In this document: positions 1 to 7,506 of the stretch, in pieces
Layout of the letters: each line of letters begins with the position of its first letter
How positions within the stretch are numbered: the first letter of the stretch is position 1
Source of the DNA: Candidatus Binatus sp.
GTDB lineage: Bacteria > Desulfobacterota > Binatia > Binatales > Binataceae
Reading direction: 5' to 3'
DNA: 36,878 bases
Assembly: GCF_036567905.1 (NCBI RefSeq)
Contig: NZ_DATCTO010000024.1
Span: 1-36,878, forward strand
Position numbers and translations under genes: made by a program
Notes under the pieces: model-generated
Database searches by the model: none
Told to the model about the DNA's origin: nothing
Seen by the model: only the letters and a program-made list of their open reading frames with translations

Positions 1-442
1 AGTTCGCAGCGTTAAAAAGACGGGAAACGCAACCGCCCGAGGAGGGCGAAAAAACCGGCGGACTCTACTTATGATTGGCGGGAAATTGGGGAGCAGGCCA
101 CTTTTTGTAATAACACCCAGCGACCCCACGGATGTGCATGCCGAGAGGGAGAGCAAACCCAGTAAACCCATCAGGCGTATCAATCGCATCATCTCCTCCT
201 TTTGTCGGAACCAATCGTTATTTCGAGTTTGGGTCTCGATTCGGTGGGGCGAATTGAACCGCAATCAACACTAGCAGTCGAACCAACAAAATGTCAGGTG
301 CTCGAATAAAAACCAGGCCGTTTGGGGCGATAGCGTATTGCTCCTCTCGGCGTGCGAACGGGGGATTTTTGCGCGTGGCGTTGACAAGCGCGTGCGCGGA
401 CCACAAAGTTTCATCATCCCGGGTCCGCGACTCGGTAACTTT
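1..442. other. Upstream stretch without a supported gene
   Basis: No convincing coding region is visible. Short open frames here lack a ribosome binding site and recognisable composition. A small 5-bp GC hairpin lies near 34-48 followed by six A residues, which is the wrong polarity for a plus-strand terminator. The last 100 bases precede the dehydrogenase gene. Its frame is open back to 338, so a longer start cannot be fully excluded. Confidence 0.5.
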
Positions 443-1465
443 ATGCAGGTAGCACGGCTCTACGATTTTGGCGACATCCGCGTCGAGGAATGCGCCCGAC
501 CCCGGCTCGGCGACGGCGACATTCTGATCCGCACGCGCGCGTGCGGCATCTGCTCGGGCGACATCATGCCCTGGTACCTCAAGCGCAAGGCGCCGCTCGT
601 GCTCGGCCACGAACCGGTCGGCGTCGTCGAGCAGACCGGCGCGGCGGTGCGCGGCTTCAAGACCGGCGACCGCGTTTTCGTGCACCATCATGCGCCCTGC
701 TTTCAATGCGCAGCGTGCAGGCGCGGCGAATACGTTCAGTGTGCGACCTGGCGCGCGACCAACATCGTTCCGGGCGGGATGGCGGAGTTTTTTCTCGTGA
801 GCGCGGCCAATCAGCGCGATACGCTGCCGCTCCCCGACTCGATGACCGACGCCGACGGCGTGCTCATCGAGCCCGCCGCCTGCGTCGTCAAGTCACTAAA
901 GCGCTCGGGCCTGAAGCCCGGCGAGACAATTCTGATCATCGGTCTGGGCATCATGGGCATGATGCACGTGAAGCTGGCGCGCCATCTCGGCGCCGGGATG
1001 ATCATCGGCGCTGACCTGTTTCATTCGCGCGCCAGCCGCGCGGTCGAACTCGGAGCGGATTGTGGAATCGTGGTCGAGGGCGACAACATGATCGAGCAGG
1101 TGCGCGAAATCACCAACGGCGCGATGGCCGACGTCGTGATCGTCGGACCCGGCACTTCCAAGGCAATCGCCGCGGGCATTGCCGCCGCCGGAAAGGGAGC
1201 GACCGTCGTTCAATTCACGGCGACGCCCCCCGGCGACGAACTGCTCGTCAAACCGCACGATCTCTACTTCAACGAGACCCGGCTCATTCCGAGCTATTCA
1301 TGCGGACCCGACGAAACGCGCCAGGCATTGTCGCTGGTCGAGCGCGGCGTGATCAACGCCGCCGAACTGGTGACGCATCGGTTTGCGCTGGCGCAGATCA
1401 ACGAGGCGTTTGCGACCGCGCAAAAGCCCGAATCGCTGAAAGTAATAGTCACCTTCGCGAGTTGA
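443..1465 (+). CDS. Zinc-dependent alcohol/polyol/threonine dehydrogenase-type oxidoreductase (MDR family)
   Basis: This is a medium-chain dehydrogenase/reductase of about 340 residues, likely oxidising a secondary alcohol, polyol or threonine-like substrate with NAD(P). The N-terminal GroES-like domain shows the catalytic zinc Cys in CGICSGD and the GHEPVGVV motif. A structural zinc lobe follows with four cysteines spaced C-x2-C-x2-C-x7-C. The Rossmann domain begins at the glycine motif GLGIMG. I chose the internal ATG at 443 because family members start just before a sequence like MQVARLYDFGDI. The frame extends upstream to an ATG at 338, but those 35 residues look non-native. No strong Shine-Dalgarno is seen at either start. 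It stands alone, with no neighbour that fixes the substrate. Family assignment is firm and substrate is unknown. Confidence 0.9.
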   Translation: MQVARLYDFGDIRVEECARPRLGDGDILIRTRACGICSGDIMPWYLKRKAPLVLGHEPVGVVEQTGAAVRGFKTGDRVFVHHHAPCFQCAACRRGEYVQCATWRATNIVPGGMAEFFLVSAANQRDTLPLPDSMTDADGVLIEPAACVVKSLKRSGLKPGETILIIGLGIMGMMHVKLARHLGAGMIIGADLFHSRASRAVELGADCGIVVEGDNMIEQVREITNGAMADVVIVGPGTSKAIAAGIAAAGKGATVVQFTATPPGDELLVKPHDLYFNETRLIPSYSCGPDETRQALSLVERGVINAAELVTHRFALAQINEAFATAQKPESLKVIVTFAS

Positions 1466-1566
1466 GACAGCTCACGGCCGAGCCGCGTACGCGCACGGCA
1501 CTGCCAATCAGCAAAGCTGAAGCCGCAACTGAGTAATCAGTCCGGCGAGGGAATAGGGAAAGTCGA

Positions 1567-1598
1567 ACGAGGGCGGCTGCTAATGCAACCGCCCTCGT
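1567..1598. terminator. Perfect 10-bp stem between convergent genes
   Basis: The arms ACGAGGGCGG (1567-1576) and CCGCCCTCGT (1589-1598) pair perfectly around a 12-nt loop. It lies between the stop of the dehydrogenase (1465) and the stop of the minus-strand lipoprotein (1620), so it could end transcription from both sides. There is no good U-tract on either strand, so intrinsic termination is inferred from position and stem strength. Confidence 0.55.
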
Positions 1599-1619
1599 GA
1601 TTATCCAGCCTGAGCGAAA

Positions 1620-2081
1620 TTACGGAGTCGCGGGAGCCGGAGCGGGCTCTGGAGCCGTCGCGCCACCAGCCGCTGCACCTGCTGTTCCTCCTGCCGCTGC
1701 GCCTGCCTCGGCACCAGCTGCTGAGCCTGCCGCTGCGCCTGCTTCGGCCGCCTTCTTGTGGCGACGACGGGCCGCACGATGTTCATGATGTTCCGAAATC
1801 GTCTTCGACGCGATCGCCTCTGCACGGTCCGCAGCCGCCTTCGCATCGCTGGCCGCCTGCTCTACGCGGCTGGCAGCCGCCTGAGCCTGCGCCGCAGCCG
1901 CCGCGGATTTCTGGGCCGCCGAGTCCGCGCGGGCCGCAGCCTGATCAGCGCGGTTCGCCGCGTTGACGGCGCGCTGTGCCGGATCCGGCTCGTTCGACGA
2001 ACATCCCGCGAGCAACGAAAGGGCCAACACAGCCCCGGCAAGACCAACCAGTTTCGAAGTTTTTCTCATTAACCCTTCCAT
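1620..2081 (-). CDS. Alanine-zipper lipoprotein with Ala/Gly/Pro-rich tail (Lpp/OprI-like)
   Basis: A 153-residue exported lipoprotein. A charged N-terminus and hydrophobic stretch end in the lipobox LLAGC near residue 26. After it comes a long Ala-rich amphipathic helix with regular heptads (residues about 35-92), the pattern of Lpp/OprI alanine-zipper proteins that trimerise in the periplasm. Then follow a basic HHEHRAARRRHKK patch, an Ala/Gly-rich stretch and a Pro-rich end. It does not end in lysine, so covalent attachment to peptidoglycan like Lpp is not indicated. The ATG at 2081 has a textbook AGGAGG five bases upstream. A related shorter protein is encoded at 7973-8257. The family is inferred from architecture only, because low-complexity sequence prevents a firm homology claim. 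Confidence 0.8.
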   Translation of the reverse strand: MEGLMRKTSKLVGLAGAVLALSLLAGCSSNEPDPAQRAVNAANRADQAAARADSAAQKSAAAAAQAQAAASRVEQAASDAKAAADRAEAIASKTISEHHEHRAARRRHKKAAEAGAAAGSAAGAEAGAAAGGTAGAAAGGATAPEPAPAPATP

Positions 2082-2529
2082 TTCTTCCTCCTAAGGAATG
2101 CGCAGGAGCATTGCTAAGTGATTCGCGGCCCCTGCATTTAAGACAGTCATCTTTCTCTCACAAACTCCCGGTCCCTTGCAAGCCTTCATCGTGCGAAATG
2201 CCGGGAGAAAATACCATTTTGGACTGGCTATATACATCTTGCGCGTCGCCACGGTGCATTATGAAGATGCGATTAAAAGTCACAGCTAAACCACTGATGT
2301 CGATTCCATTTACGTCCACTCACAGTGGGATATTCCGCATCATTGCTAATCTTCTCGCGCTCGGCAGAGTTGTCGGTAGCTACTCTCGACAGTTTACAAT
2401 GTAGCTATAACGAGAGCGCGAAAACGACTATTTGATTCACGCGACATCCGGTTCCCGTCAAAACGCTTTCTTCGTTCCTCTCGGCACCGTTTCGTAGATG
2501 TTCGGCGATCGCCAATACTCGCCGCGCGA
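2082..2529. other. Intergenic region between the lipoprotein and groL
   Basis: About 450 bases, less GC-rich than the flanks. It must hold the promoter of the lipoprotein gene on the minus strand and the 3' end of groL. I see no convincing gene, hairpin or tRNA. An open plus-strand frame crossing it has no family-like sequence and starts inside the antisense of the lipoprotein gene. Confidence 0.5.
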
Positions 2530-4212
2530 CTAGAAGTCGTCGCCGTAGTCGTCCATTCCGCCCATGCCGCCCATTCCGCCGCCGCCCATGCCGCCCATCC
2601 CACCGCCGCCAGGCATCCCCGCCATCGGCGCCGGCTTCTTCTGCGCTTCAGCCACGGCAGCCTCCGTCGTCAGCATCATCGATGCGGCGCTGGCCGCGTT
2701 CTCGAGCGCGCAACGGACCACCTTGGCCGGATCGATCACGCCCGCCTTGACCAGATCTTCGTAAACTTCGGTGGCGGCATTGAAACCGAAATCAGCTTTG
2801 CCTTCGAGCACTGCGTTGAGAACGATTTCCGGTTCGTGACCGGCGTTACGCGCGATCTGCTTGAGCGGTTCCGCCATCGCAGCCGCAACGATTCCCGCGC
2901 CGGCCTTTTTGTTCTCATCGAGTCTGAGCGACTTCACCGCCGCGATCGCGCGTACCAGCGCGACGCCGCCGCCGGGCACGATTCCCTCCTCGACTGCAGC
3001 GCGCAGCGCATGAACCGCGTCGTCAACGCGCGCCTTTTTTTCCTTCAGTTCGACTTCGGTCGCCGCGCCAACCTTGATCACGGCGACGCCGCCGGTGAGC
3101 TTGGCCAGCCGCTCCTGGAGCTTCTCGCGGTCGTAGTCGGAGGTGGTTTCCTCGATCTGGCGGCGGATCAATTCGATTCGTCCCTGGATTTCGGACTTTT
3201 TGCCGGCGCCGCCGACGATTGTGGTATTGTCCTTGTCGATCAGAACTTTCTTGCACTTGCCGAGCGCGGCGATCTCGACTTTCTCGATCTTGGCGCCGAG
3301 TTCCTCGGCGATCAGAGTGCCGCCGGTCAGAATCGCCATGTCCTGCAGCATTTCCTTGCGTCGATCGCCGAAGCCCGGCGCCTTCACCGCCGCGACTTTG
3401 ATCGTACCGCGCAGTTTGTTGACGACCAGCGCGGCCAGCGCCTCGCCGTCAACGTCCTCGGCGATTATCAGGAGCTGGCGTCCGGTCTGCACCACGCTTT
3501 CGAGCAGCGGCAGGATTTCGCGCAGGTTCGAAAGTTTCTTTTCGTGGAACAGAATCAGCGGCTCGTCGAGTTCAACCGTCAACTTGTCGGCATTGGTGAC
3601 GAAGTACGGCGACAGGTAGCCGCGATCGAAGCACATCCCTTCAACCAGATCGAGCACCGTCTCGAGGCCGCGCGCCTCTTCGACGGTGATCACGCCTTCC
3701 TTGCCGACCTTGTCCATCGCGTCGGCGACAATTTTGCCGATCGAGTTGTCGCCGTTGGCCGATACCGTCGCGACCTGCTCCAGCCGCTCGCGTTCCTTCA
3801 CCGGCCGCGACATCTCCTTGATAGTTGCGACCGCCTTGACCACCGCGGCGTCGATTCCGCGGCGCAGTTCCATCGCGGGGAATCCCGCCGCCAGCAGCTT
3901 GATCCCCTCGCGCACGATCGCTCCAGCCAGCACCGTCGCGGTCGTGGTGCCGTCGCCGGCGACGTCGGAGGTCTTCTGCGCGACCTCGCGAATCAGCTTC
4001 GCGCCCATGTTCTCGAAGTGGTTTTCGAGTTCGATTTCCTTGACCACGGTCACGCCGTCCTTGGTTATGGTCGGCGAGCCGAAGCTCCTCTGGATCATCA
4101 CGTTGCGGCCCCTGGGGCCAAGCGTTACGCGCGCGGCTTCCATCACCAGCGTCGCGCCCTTGACCATTCCGACCCGCGCTCTCTCGTGCAGCTCAACCGT
4201 TTTGGCTGGCAT
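2530..4212 (-). CDS. groL: Chaperonin GroEL (60 kDa), solitary copy
   Basis: A full-length 560-residue cytosolic chaperonin that folds proteins in a double-ring ATP-driven cage. The equatorial ATP site is intact, with Asp52 in [10 protein letters not shown] and Asp87 in [10 protein letters not shown] at the standard positions. The apical substrate-binding segment keeps GYLSPYF, and the [10 protein letters not shown] motif is present. The C-terminus has the usual GGM repeats, here long, and ends in an acidic DDYGDDF. The start ATG has a GGAG ten bases upstream. No groES lies next to it, and I see no CIRCE inverted repeat in its upstream region. The N-terminus ([14 protein letters not shown]) departs from the common form. 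It may be a secondary, specialised copy that borrows GroES from elsewhere, but only the genome can show that. Confidence 0.97.
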   Translation of the reverse strand: MPAKTVELHERARVGMVKGATLVMEAARVTLGPRGRNVMIQRSFGSPTITKDGVTVVKEIELENHFENMGAKLIREVAQKTSDVAGDGTTTATVLAGAIVREGIKLLAAGFPAMELRRGIDAAVVKAVATIKEMSRPVKERERLEQVATVSANGDNSIGKIVADAMDKVGKEGVITVEEARGLETVLDLVEGMCFDRGYLSPYFVTNADKLTVELDEPLILFHEKKLSNLREILPLLESVVQTGRQLLIIAEDVDGEALAALVVNKLRGTIKVAAVKAPGFGDRRKEMLQDMAILTGGTLIAEELGAKIEKVEIAALGKCKKVLIDKDNTTIVGGAGKKSEIQGRIELIRRQIEETTSDYDREKLQERLAKLTGGVAVIKVGAATEVELKEKKARVDDAVHALRAAVEEGIVPGGGVALVRAIAAVKSLRLDENKKAGAGIVAAAMAEPLKQIARNAGHEPEIVLNAVLEGKADFGFNAATEVYEDLVKAGVIDPAKVVRCALENAASAASMMLTTEAAVAEAQKKPAPMAGMPGGGGMGGMGGGGMGGMGGMDDYGDDF

Positions 4213-4348
4213 GTAGATTTATCTCCGTCTTGCTATTTCGCCATGGATTCAGGCCGGCAGACCGCCACGCCGGCGGTCGCTGGACCGCTTCGAATTTAAG
4301 CATCGCGTCAGGCAATGCAAGGGGACTGCCGTCAACCTGAGTATCTTT

Positions 4349-4876
4349 ATGAAGTTCGCGCGGCGTGCAAGGATGATCACGGCAGGCTGGCTGGATTTCT
4401 GGCGGAGGCTATTCGAAGTGGATCAAATTAACGAGCCTTACCCGGGCAAGCGCGCGGGCGCGGCGCTCGCAGCGATAGCGATAATCTGTGGAGCGATCGG
4501 GACGTTTTCGGCCTCGCGCGCGTGGCCGGCGCCGATCGCGTCAACTCACAGCTCTGGCCGGATTAAATCCCAACTTCAGGAGCAAGCTCTTCAACTCGCG
4601 GCGCAGTCCGCGGCCCCGGCCGCCCCGGACCAGGCCGACGACGATGACACCGATGTTCCGACCAACCAGGTCGACAAGTACATCAGCGTTTACGAGGCGA
4701 TGCAGAAAGACCACAACCTGACGGTCGAGCAGGCCGCGCCGCGACAAGGCCTCACGGTGGCGCAGTTCAGGCAGCTCGAGGGACGAATCGAGCGCGACGA
4801 CACGCTGCGCGAGCGGGTTCGCAAGGCGCTCAGGCACGTGGTGAATCCCAACGACAAAGGGTCCTCGGATCAGTAG
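4349..4876 (+). CDS. Membrane-anchored protein of unknown function
   Basis: A 175-residue protein that I cannot place in a named family. A basic N-terminus of about 35 residues is followed by one membrane helix (about residues 35-55), then an Ala/Asp-rich linker. The C-terminal helical module (about 108-165) contains VYEAMQKDHNLTVEQAA and a repeated Leu/Arg-rich pattern ending in ERVRKALRHVV. The likely topology is N-in with the acidic linker and helical module in the periplasm, or the reverse, which cannot be decided. It is transcribed away from groL and shares its upstream region. A REP-like palindrome begins seven bases after the stop. The ATG at 4349 is the first in frame and no strong ribosome binding site is seen. 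Confidence 0.7.
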   Translation: MKFARRARMITAGWLDFWRRLFEVDQINEPYPGKRAGAALAAIAIICGAIGTFSASRAWPAPIASTHSSGRIKSQLQEQALQLAAQSAAPAAPDQADDDDTDVPTNQVDKYISVYEAMQKDHNLTVEQAAPRQGLTVAQFRQLEGRIERDDTLRERVRKALRHVVNPNDKGSSDQ

Positions 4877-4882
4877 TCGCGG

Positions 4883-4998
4883 CAGGGGGTGACCCCTGCA
4901 CCCGGTATTAAGGCCGCGCTCCGTTGTCGCGCGCGGCCCCTGCCAACGGGTCTTAATACTGCGCTGCCGTCGCCACGGCCAGGGGTGACCCCTGCACC
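4883..4998. repeat. REP-like composite palindrome (two copies of a CAGGGG..CCCCTGCACC unit)
   Basis: Two same-orientation copies of a short hairpin, cagggg-loop-cccctg followed by cacc, lie at 4883-4902 and 4980-4998. Between them is a nested inverted structure. GTATTAAG (4905-4912) pairs with CTTAATAC (4952-4959), and GGCCGCGC (4912-4919) pairs with GCGCGGCC (4931-4938). A third copy of the unit follows the ferredoxin gene at 10743. Position just after a stop codon suggests a REP-type element that also stabilises or ends transcripts. Confidence 0.65.
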
Positions 4999-5033
4999 TT
5001 AGTGAGGAAGAAAAAAGATGCGGTCGGAGTTTA

Positions 5034-5140
5034 CCCTGAGCGAAGTCGAAGGACCCTATTAGAACTTTTTTTGTCATCCCGAGCGTTTTTTTTGTCATCC
5101 CGACCGGAGTCTGCGGAGCGCAGCGACCCCGGATCTTTTT
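5034..5140. repeat. Dispersed GTCATCCCGAGCG and CCTGAGCGAAGTCGAAGGA repeats
   Basis: One CCCTGAGCGAAGTCGAAGGA copy is at 5034-5053. Two copies of TTTGTCATCCCGA follow at about 5070-5085 and 5091-5103, the second running into a CGGAG..CTCCG-like stretch and GGATCTTTTT. A third relative is at about 7794-7830. These resemble intergenic short repeats that occur across many bacterial genomes. No protein is encoded here. Confidence 0.5.
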
Positions 5141-5180
5141 CTTCGCCGTGAGTCCTGTCACACGACAGATGGAATGATCT

Positions 5181-5220
5181 GGCGGGATTAAACGGGACCA
5201 AGCGGGACGAAGTGGGACGG
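5181..5220. repeat. Array 1 of four 10-bp phased GGGA repeats
   Basis: Four decamers of the form nncGGGAnnn follow one another with exact 10-bp spacing: ggcgggatta, aacgggacca, agcgggacga, agtgggacgg. A second array of the same design lies at 6221-6270. The period equals one helical turn, so the GGGA faces would lie on one side of the DNA. No gene covers it. Confidence 0.6.
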
Positions 5221-5285
5221 GGGGCTGAAAACGGGGCCTATTACGCGGCTTTTTCCGGGGTTTTGAACTCTATCTGAACGGCAAC

Positions 5286-5407
5286 TTTCGGATCGCGGCC
5301 TGTGCAGATGGTTTTTTAGGCAGCCCTAGTAAAATCAAGCGCTATTTCGGACTTTCCGATCGCTCAGTGGACTTTCGGATCGACTTTCGGATCAGAGTTT
5401 CGGATCG
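5286..5407. repeat. Five degenerate direct copies of TTTCGGATCG
   Basis: Copies start at 5286, 5353 (tttccgatcg), 5373, 5385 (tttcggatca) and 5398, the last three closely spaced by 12-13 bases. The rest of 5221-5602 shows no gene. The cluster could be binding sites or the multiple repeats of a decayed transposon end. Confidence 0.5.
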
Positions 5408-5602
5408 CCTCTTGGAGATTCCGAAATTGGTTTCGGCACGGGGATCGGAGGATCGTTGACCTATCCGCCCTCGAAGTCGAGCACGCGCGAGACGGCCTCG
5501 AGAAAAACTGCTTCGTATTTTTGGACTGCCTGCATCAATGCGCAGGCAGCCTAGCGCATCAGAGGGACAAACCTCCCCGATGCAATTGCACGGAAAGTAA
5601 CG

Positions 5603-5974
5603 CTATCGCGGAGTTCCCCCGTCGTCGCGCTCTACGAACTCAACCGCCGTCCCTTCGCAGGCCTCGCCACACAGAGTATAGGGCATGCCGCCGAACGTCC
5701 CGCCGGAGCACGACGTGCTCTGCTGCTCATGATATCCGATGACCGCTTCAGTGAGAGGATATTTCCGCAGCGCTGCCGCGCCGATCTTCTCGCCGCAATC
5801 ATTATTGTAGGCGCTCACCATCCCGAGGATTTGGATTTCGCGACCTGGCACGTCATTGGTCGTCGTCACTAGGATCGGCTGCCCATTGGTAGACAGCTGC
5901 TGGGCTGGCGGCGGCGGCAGCGCGCACCCGGGGAGCGCGATGATTGAAAGAAACGCGATCGCGAACCGTTTCAT
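5603..5974 (-). CDS. Small lipoprotein with YbjQ/DUF74-like sequence
   Basis: A 123-residue protein with a signal peptide ending in the lipobox ALPGC near residue 17, so it is a predicted lipoprotein. After a Pro-rich linker the segment VTTTNDVPGREIQILGMVSA resembles the start of the YbjQ (DUF74, UPF0145) fold. In that family a VTTT-nnnG-I-LG-V pattern opens a small pentamer-forming domain of unclear role. Four or five cysteines in the second half (for example CGEACEG) are not typical of YbjQ. The start has GGGAGG nine bases upstream. It sits alone between two repeat clusters and may be cargo of a decayed mobile element. The family link is a pattern match by eye. Confidence 0.72.
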   Translation of the reverse strand: MKRFAIAFLSIIALPGCALPPPPAQQLSTNGQPILVTTTNDVPGREIQILGMVSAYNNDCGEKIGAAALRKYPLTEAVIGYHEQQSTSCSGGTFGGMPYTLCGEACEGTAVEFVERDDGGTPR

Positions 5975-6046
5975 CGTCTGCTTTCCTCCCGTTGTTACTT
6001 TTCAGCGGGGCGATCCTCTTCGCCGATCAGCCAGGATACGCTCACC

Positions 6047-6115
6047 CAAACCATCTGGCACGCTGACCGCTCGCTCAGATCAAACCATCTGCAAAGTGAT
6101 CGATCAAACCATCTG
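6047..6115. repeat. Three copies of CAAACCATCTG upstream of the 5603-5974 gene
   Basis: Exact copies lie at 6047-6057, 6081-6091 and 6105-6115, and the last two extend to GATCAAACCATCTGC with 24-bp spacing. A degenerate fourth copy is at about 6351-6361. An inverted copy, GCAGATGGTTT, lies at 5304-5314. They are 73-141 bases upstream of the lipoprotein start. They could be operators, iterons, or the repeated ends of an insertion sequence. Confidence 0.6.
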
Positions 6116-6220
6116 CCGCGCGACAAGTCCGATTCCCACCTCGCCCCAGGTAAGATGTTGTGTTCCGAGCGACTTCTTAGCCGCCTCACCCGCGCCGCAG
6201 GCGCGTGTACTTGACGCAAA

Positions 6221-6270
6221 TCTCGCGGGATCGGATGGGATTCAGTGGGATTTAACGGGACGAACACGGG
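6221..6270. repeat. Array 2 of 10-bp phased GGGA repeats
   Basis: Decamers tctcgcggga, tcggatggga, ttcagtggga and tttaacggga follow in exact 10-bp phase, then a degenerate fifth unit. The element matches array 1 at 5181 in design. The two arrays flank the lipoprotein gene and the other repeats, about 1.04 kb apart. Confidence 0.6.
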
Positions 6271-6350
6271 TCAGCTATCACATCCCGACCTGGACCGACG
6301 GCAAGCATCTGATCGTGCACGACAAGATGATGATCATCGACGAGCGCACG
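6270..6350 (+). pseudogene. Fragment of a phospholipase D-family protein (HxK motif)
   Basis: Translating from 6270 gives a short stretch containing IPTWTDGKH and then VHDKMMIIDERT. This matches the second half of a phospholipase D/Nuc-type catalytic motif, where H-x-K-x4-D is followed by a turn and usually by a TGSFN-like segment. Here that segment is missing, and the sequence changes right after the Thr. No start, no first half of the domain and no second motif are present, so only a scar remains. It begins at the edge of the phased GGGA array. Known PLD-family proteins often ride on plasmids and phages. Confidence 0.4.
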
Positions 6351-6399
6351 ATAAACCATCAGCCGTGCCAGTCTTTAAGCTTGCAATTTCAGGTGAGCG

Positions 6400-6828
6400 C
6401 TATTTCTTGATAGGCCGCTTTTCGAGGCGTTCCAAGCGAAGCGTTTCTGGATACCAAAGCCGTTTCGCACGATCGCCCACTCGATTGAGCGCATCTGCCA
6501 TGTCGCGAGTCATCGACTCGGATTTCATAATTTGGAGCTTCGCCTGCTCGTACGCGCGATGAAGTTCCGTATTTGCGATCGTGGCTGCCCGCGACTTCGG
6601 AAGATTGAATTGCGAGATAAACTCGTCTCGCAGTTTTATCGCGTTCCACTCGCTGCGAATGGCTTGAGCCAGGATCGCGCAGATTCCTTCGGCCGGCGCC
6701 GGAGAAGGCTGGCGTATCAAATCAGCGCCGTGCTCCAAGGCGAATATTTCGGCGAGCTTTTTGGTGAGCGTCCATAGGCCCGTTTCGGTTTTCTCGCGAA
6801 CCTCCGGAGGCAAGTCCGAATATTTCAT
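6400..6828 (-). CDS. Unknown protein with a weak resemblance to phage head-morphogenesis (Mu F/SPP1 gp7) segments
   Basis: From the ATG at 6828 this encodes 142 mostly helical, charged residues. The segment KSRAATIANTELHRAYEQA recalls the RAxxIARTE...AY motif near the end of phage minor head proteins of the Mu F/SPP1 gp7 group. The metal or Cys features and the downstream Trp motif of that family are not visible. The frame is open upstream to 6999 and there encodes a membrane helix (LLAALLVIAACVAASAL), so a 199-residue membrane-anchored form is possible. Neither start has a clear ribosome binding site. It lies in the repeat-rich region and may be a phage remnant. The function is not known. 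Confidence 0.5.
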   Translation of the reverse strand: MKYSDLPPEVREKTETGLWTLTKKLAEIFALEHGADLIRQPSPAPAEGICAILAQAIRSEWNAIKLRDEFISQFNLPKSRAATIANTELHRAYEQAKLQIMKSESMTRDMADALNRVGDRAKRLWYPETLRLERLEKRPIKK

Positions 6829-6908
6829 CCTGTGGCGGCCGCGATTTTGACTGCTATTCGAGCGGCGCGCTCGCTTCGACAATGCGCTTGCCGCGACGCA
6901 CGCCGCAA

Positions 6909-7013
6909 TCACCAAGAGCGCCGCGAGCAACACGCGCTCACCAGCGCGATGGCCGCAGGCCTCGCGGCAACTACAAAAGAAATCAGCGCCGCGAGCCATA
7001 AAATTGCGCGCAT
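6909..7013 (-). CDS. Possible small membrane peptide, perhaps frameshifted into the next frame
   Basis: An ATG at 7013 with a purine-rich GAGCGGGGGG upstream opens a 34-residue frame with one membrane helix (AILWLAALISFVVAA). It stops at 6909. Around 6942 the neighbouring frame continues with a second, well-formed membrane helix and a basic tail. A one-base shift near there would join them into a natural-looking two-helix protein. It may be a broken gene, a sequencing error, or chance. Confidence 0.3.
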   Translation of the reverse strand: MRAILWLAALISFVVAARPAAIALVSACCSRRSW

Positions 7014-7071
7014 TTTCAGTTCCCCCCGCTCGCGGAATTTACGCCGCGCTTCCCGTCGAGGCCGACGATCC

Positions 7072-7506
7072 TTATTGTTTCCCAGCGCCGTTCGCAGGGG
7101 CCGACTTGACGCGCAGCACGTCACCGCTAACCGTCCAATAGCTGCACCCAAGGAAGCCGGGGATGATCAACAGTCCCATCGGGAAGTCGTACCACTGCTC
7201 GTTGGCGGTGATCTGATCAGCCGCGTTGCCCTGGCGTTCTTGCAGCGCTTCTTGGACAGCCGGGAAAATGACGTTGTGATCGTTCTGGTCCTGCGTGTAG
7301 TTGAAGCAAGCGCCTTTCACAATTTCGAACCGGCCGAGATTCTCCACTTGGCCGGCGTTGGCCGCAGCTTGCACCTGCTGTTTGGCGTATTGATCCGAGT
7401 AAAATCCTTGGCCCATCCGATACGCGAGCGAGGGCGCGCAGGCGCTTGTCAGCGTCGCGATCAGTCCGACTGCAAACACCGTACTTAAATAGCGCCTCGT
7501 TTTCAT
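7072..7506 (-). CDS. Lipoprotein of unknown function
   Basis: About 144 residues from the ATG at 7506, which has GGAGGAAGGG upstream. A GTG at 7524 in the same frame is less likely because it overlaps that ribosome binding site. The signal peptide ends in the lipobox LTSAC near residue 23. The mature part has a GACFNYTQDQ segment, a helix with AVQEALQE, and a later hydrophobic stretch (GLLIIPGFLGCSYWTVSG). Ending in GCSYWTVSGDVLRV, it resembles small bacterial lipoproteins whose last strand pairs with an earlier one through a C-C bridge, but I cannot name a family. It is followed at about 60 bases by the 6909-7013 frame. Confidence 0.72.
   Translation of the reverse strand: MKTRRYLSTVFAVGLIATLTSACAPSLAYRMGQGFYSDQYAKQQVQAAANAGQVENLGRFEIVKGACFNYTQDQNDHNVIFPAVQEALQERQGNAADQITANEQWYDFPMGLLIIPGFLGCSYWTVSGDVLRVKSAPANGAGKQ

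Noticed and set aside
34..52. A GC hairpin followed by six A residues near the left edge
   Set aside because: The A-run is on the wrong strand and side for a plus-strand terminator, and the stem is only five bases.
1976..2404. A 142-codon plus-strand frame
   Set aside because: It starts within the antisense of the lipoprotein signal peptide and has no recognisable pattern or ribosome binding site.
2836..4299. A 487-codon plus-strand frame opposite groL
   Set aside because: It is the antisense of the conserved GroEL coding sequence, with no family-like motifs. Long open antisense frames are common in high-GC DNA.
4213..4348. Possible CIRCE element or groES upstream of groL
   Set aside because: No TTAGCACTC-N9-GAGTGCTAA was found by eye, and no small groES-like frame is present.
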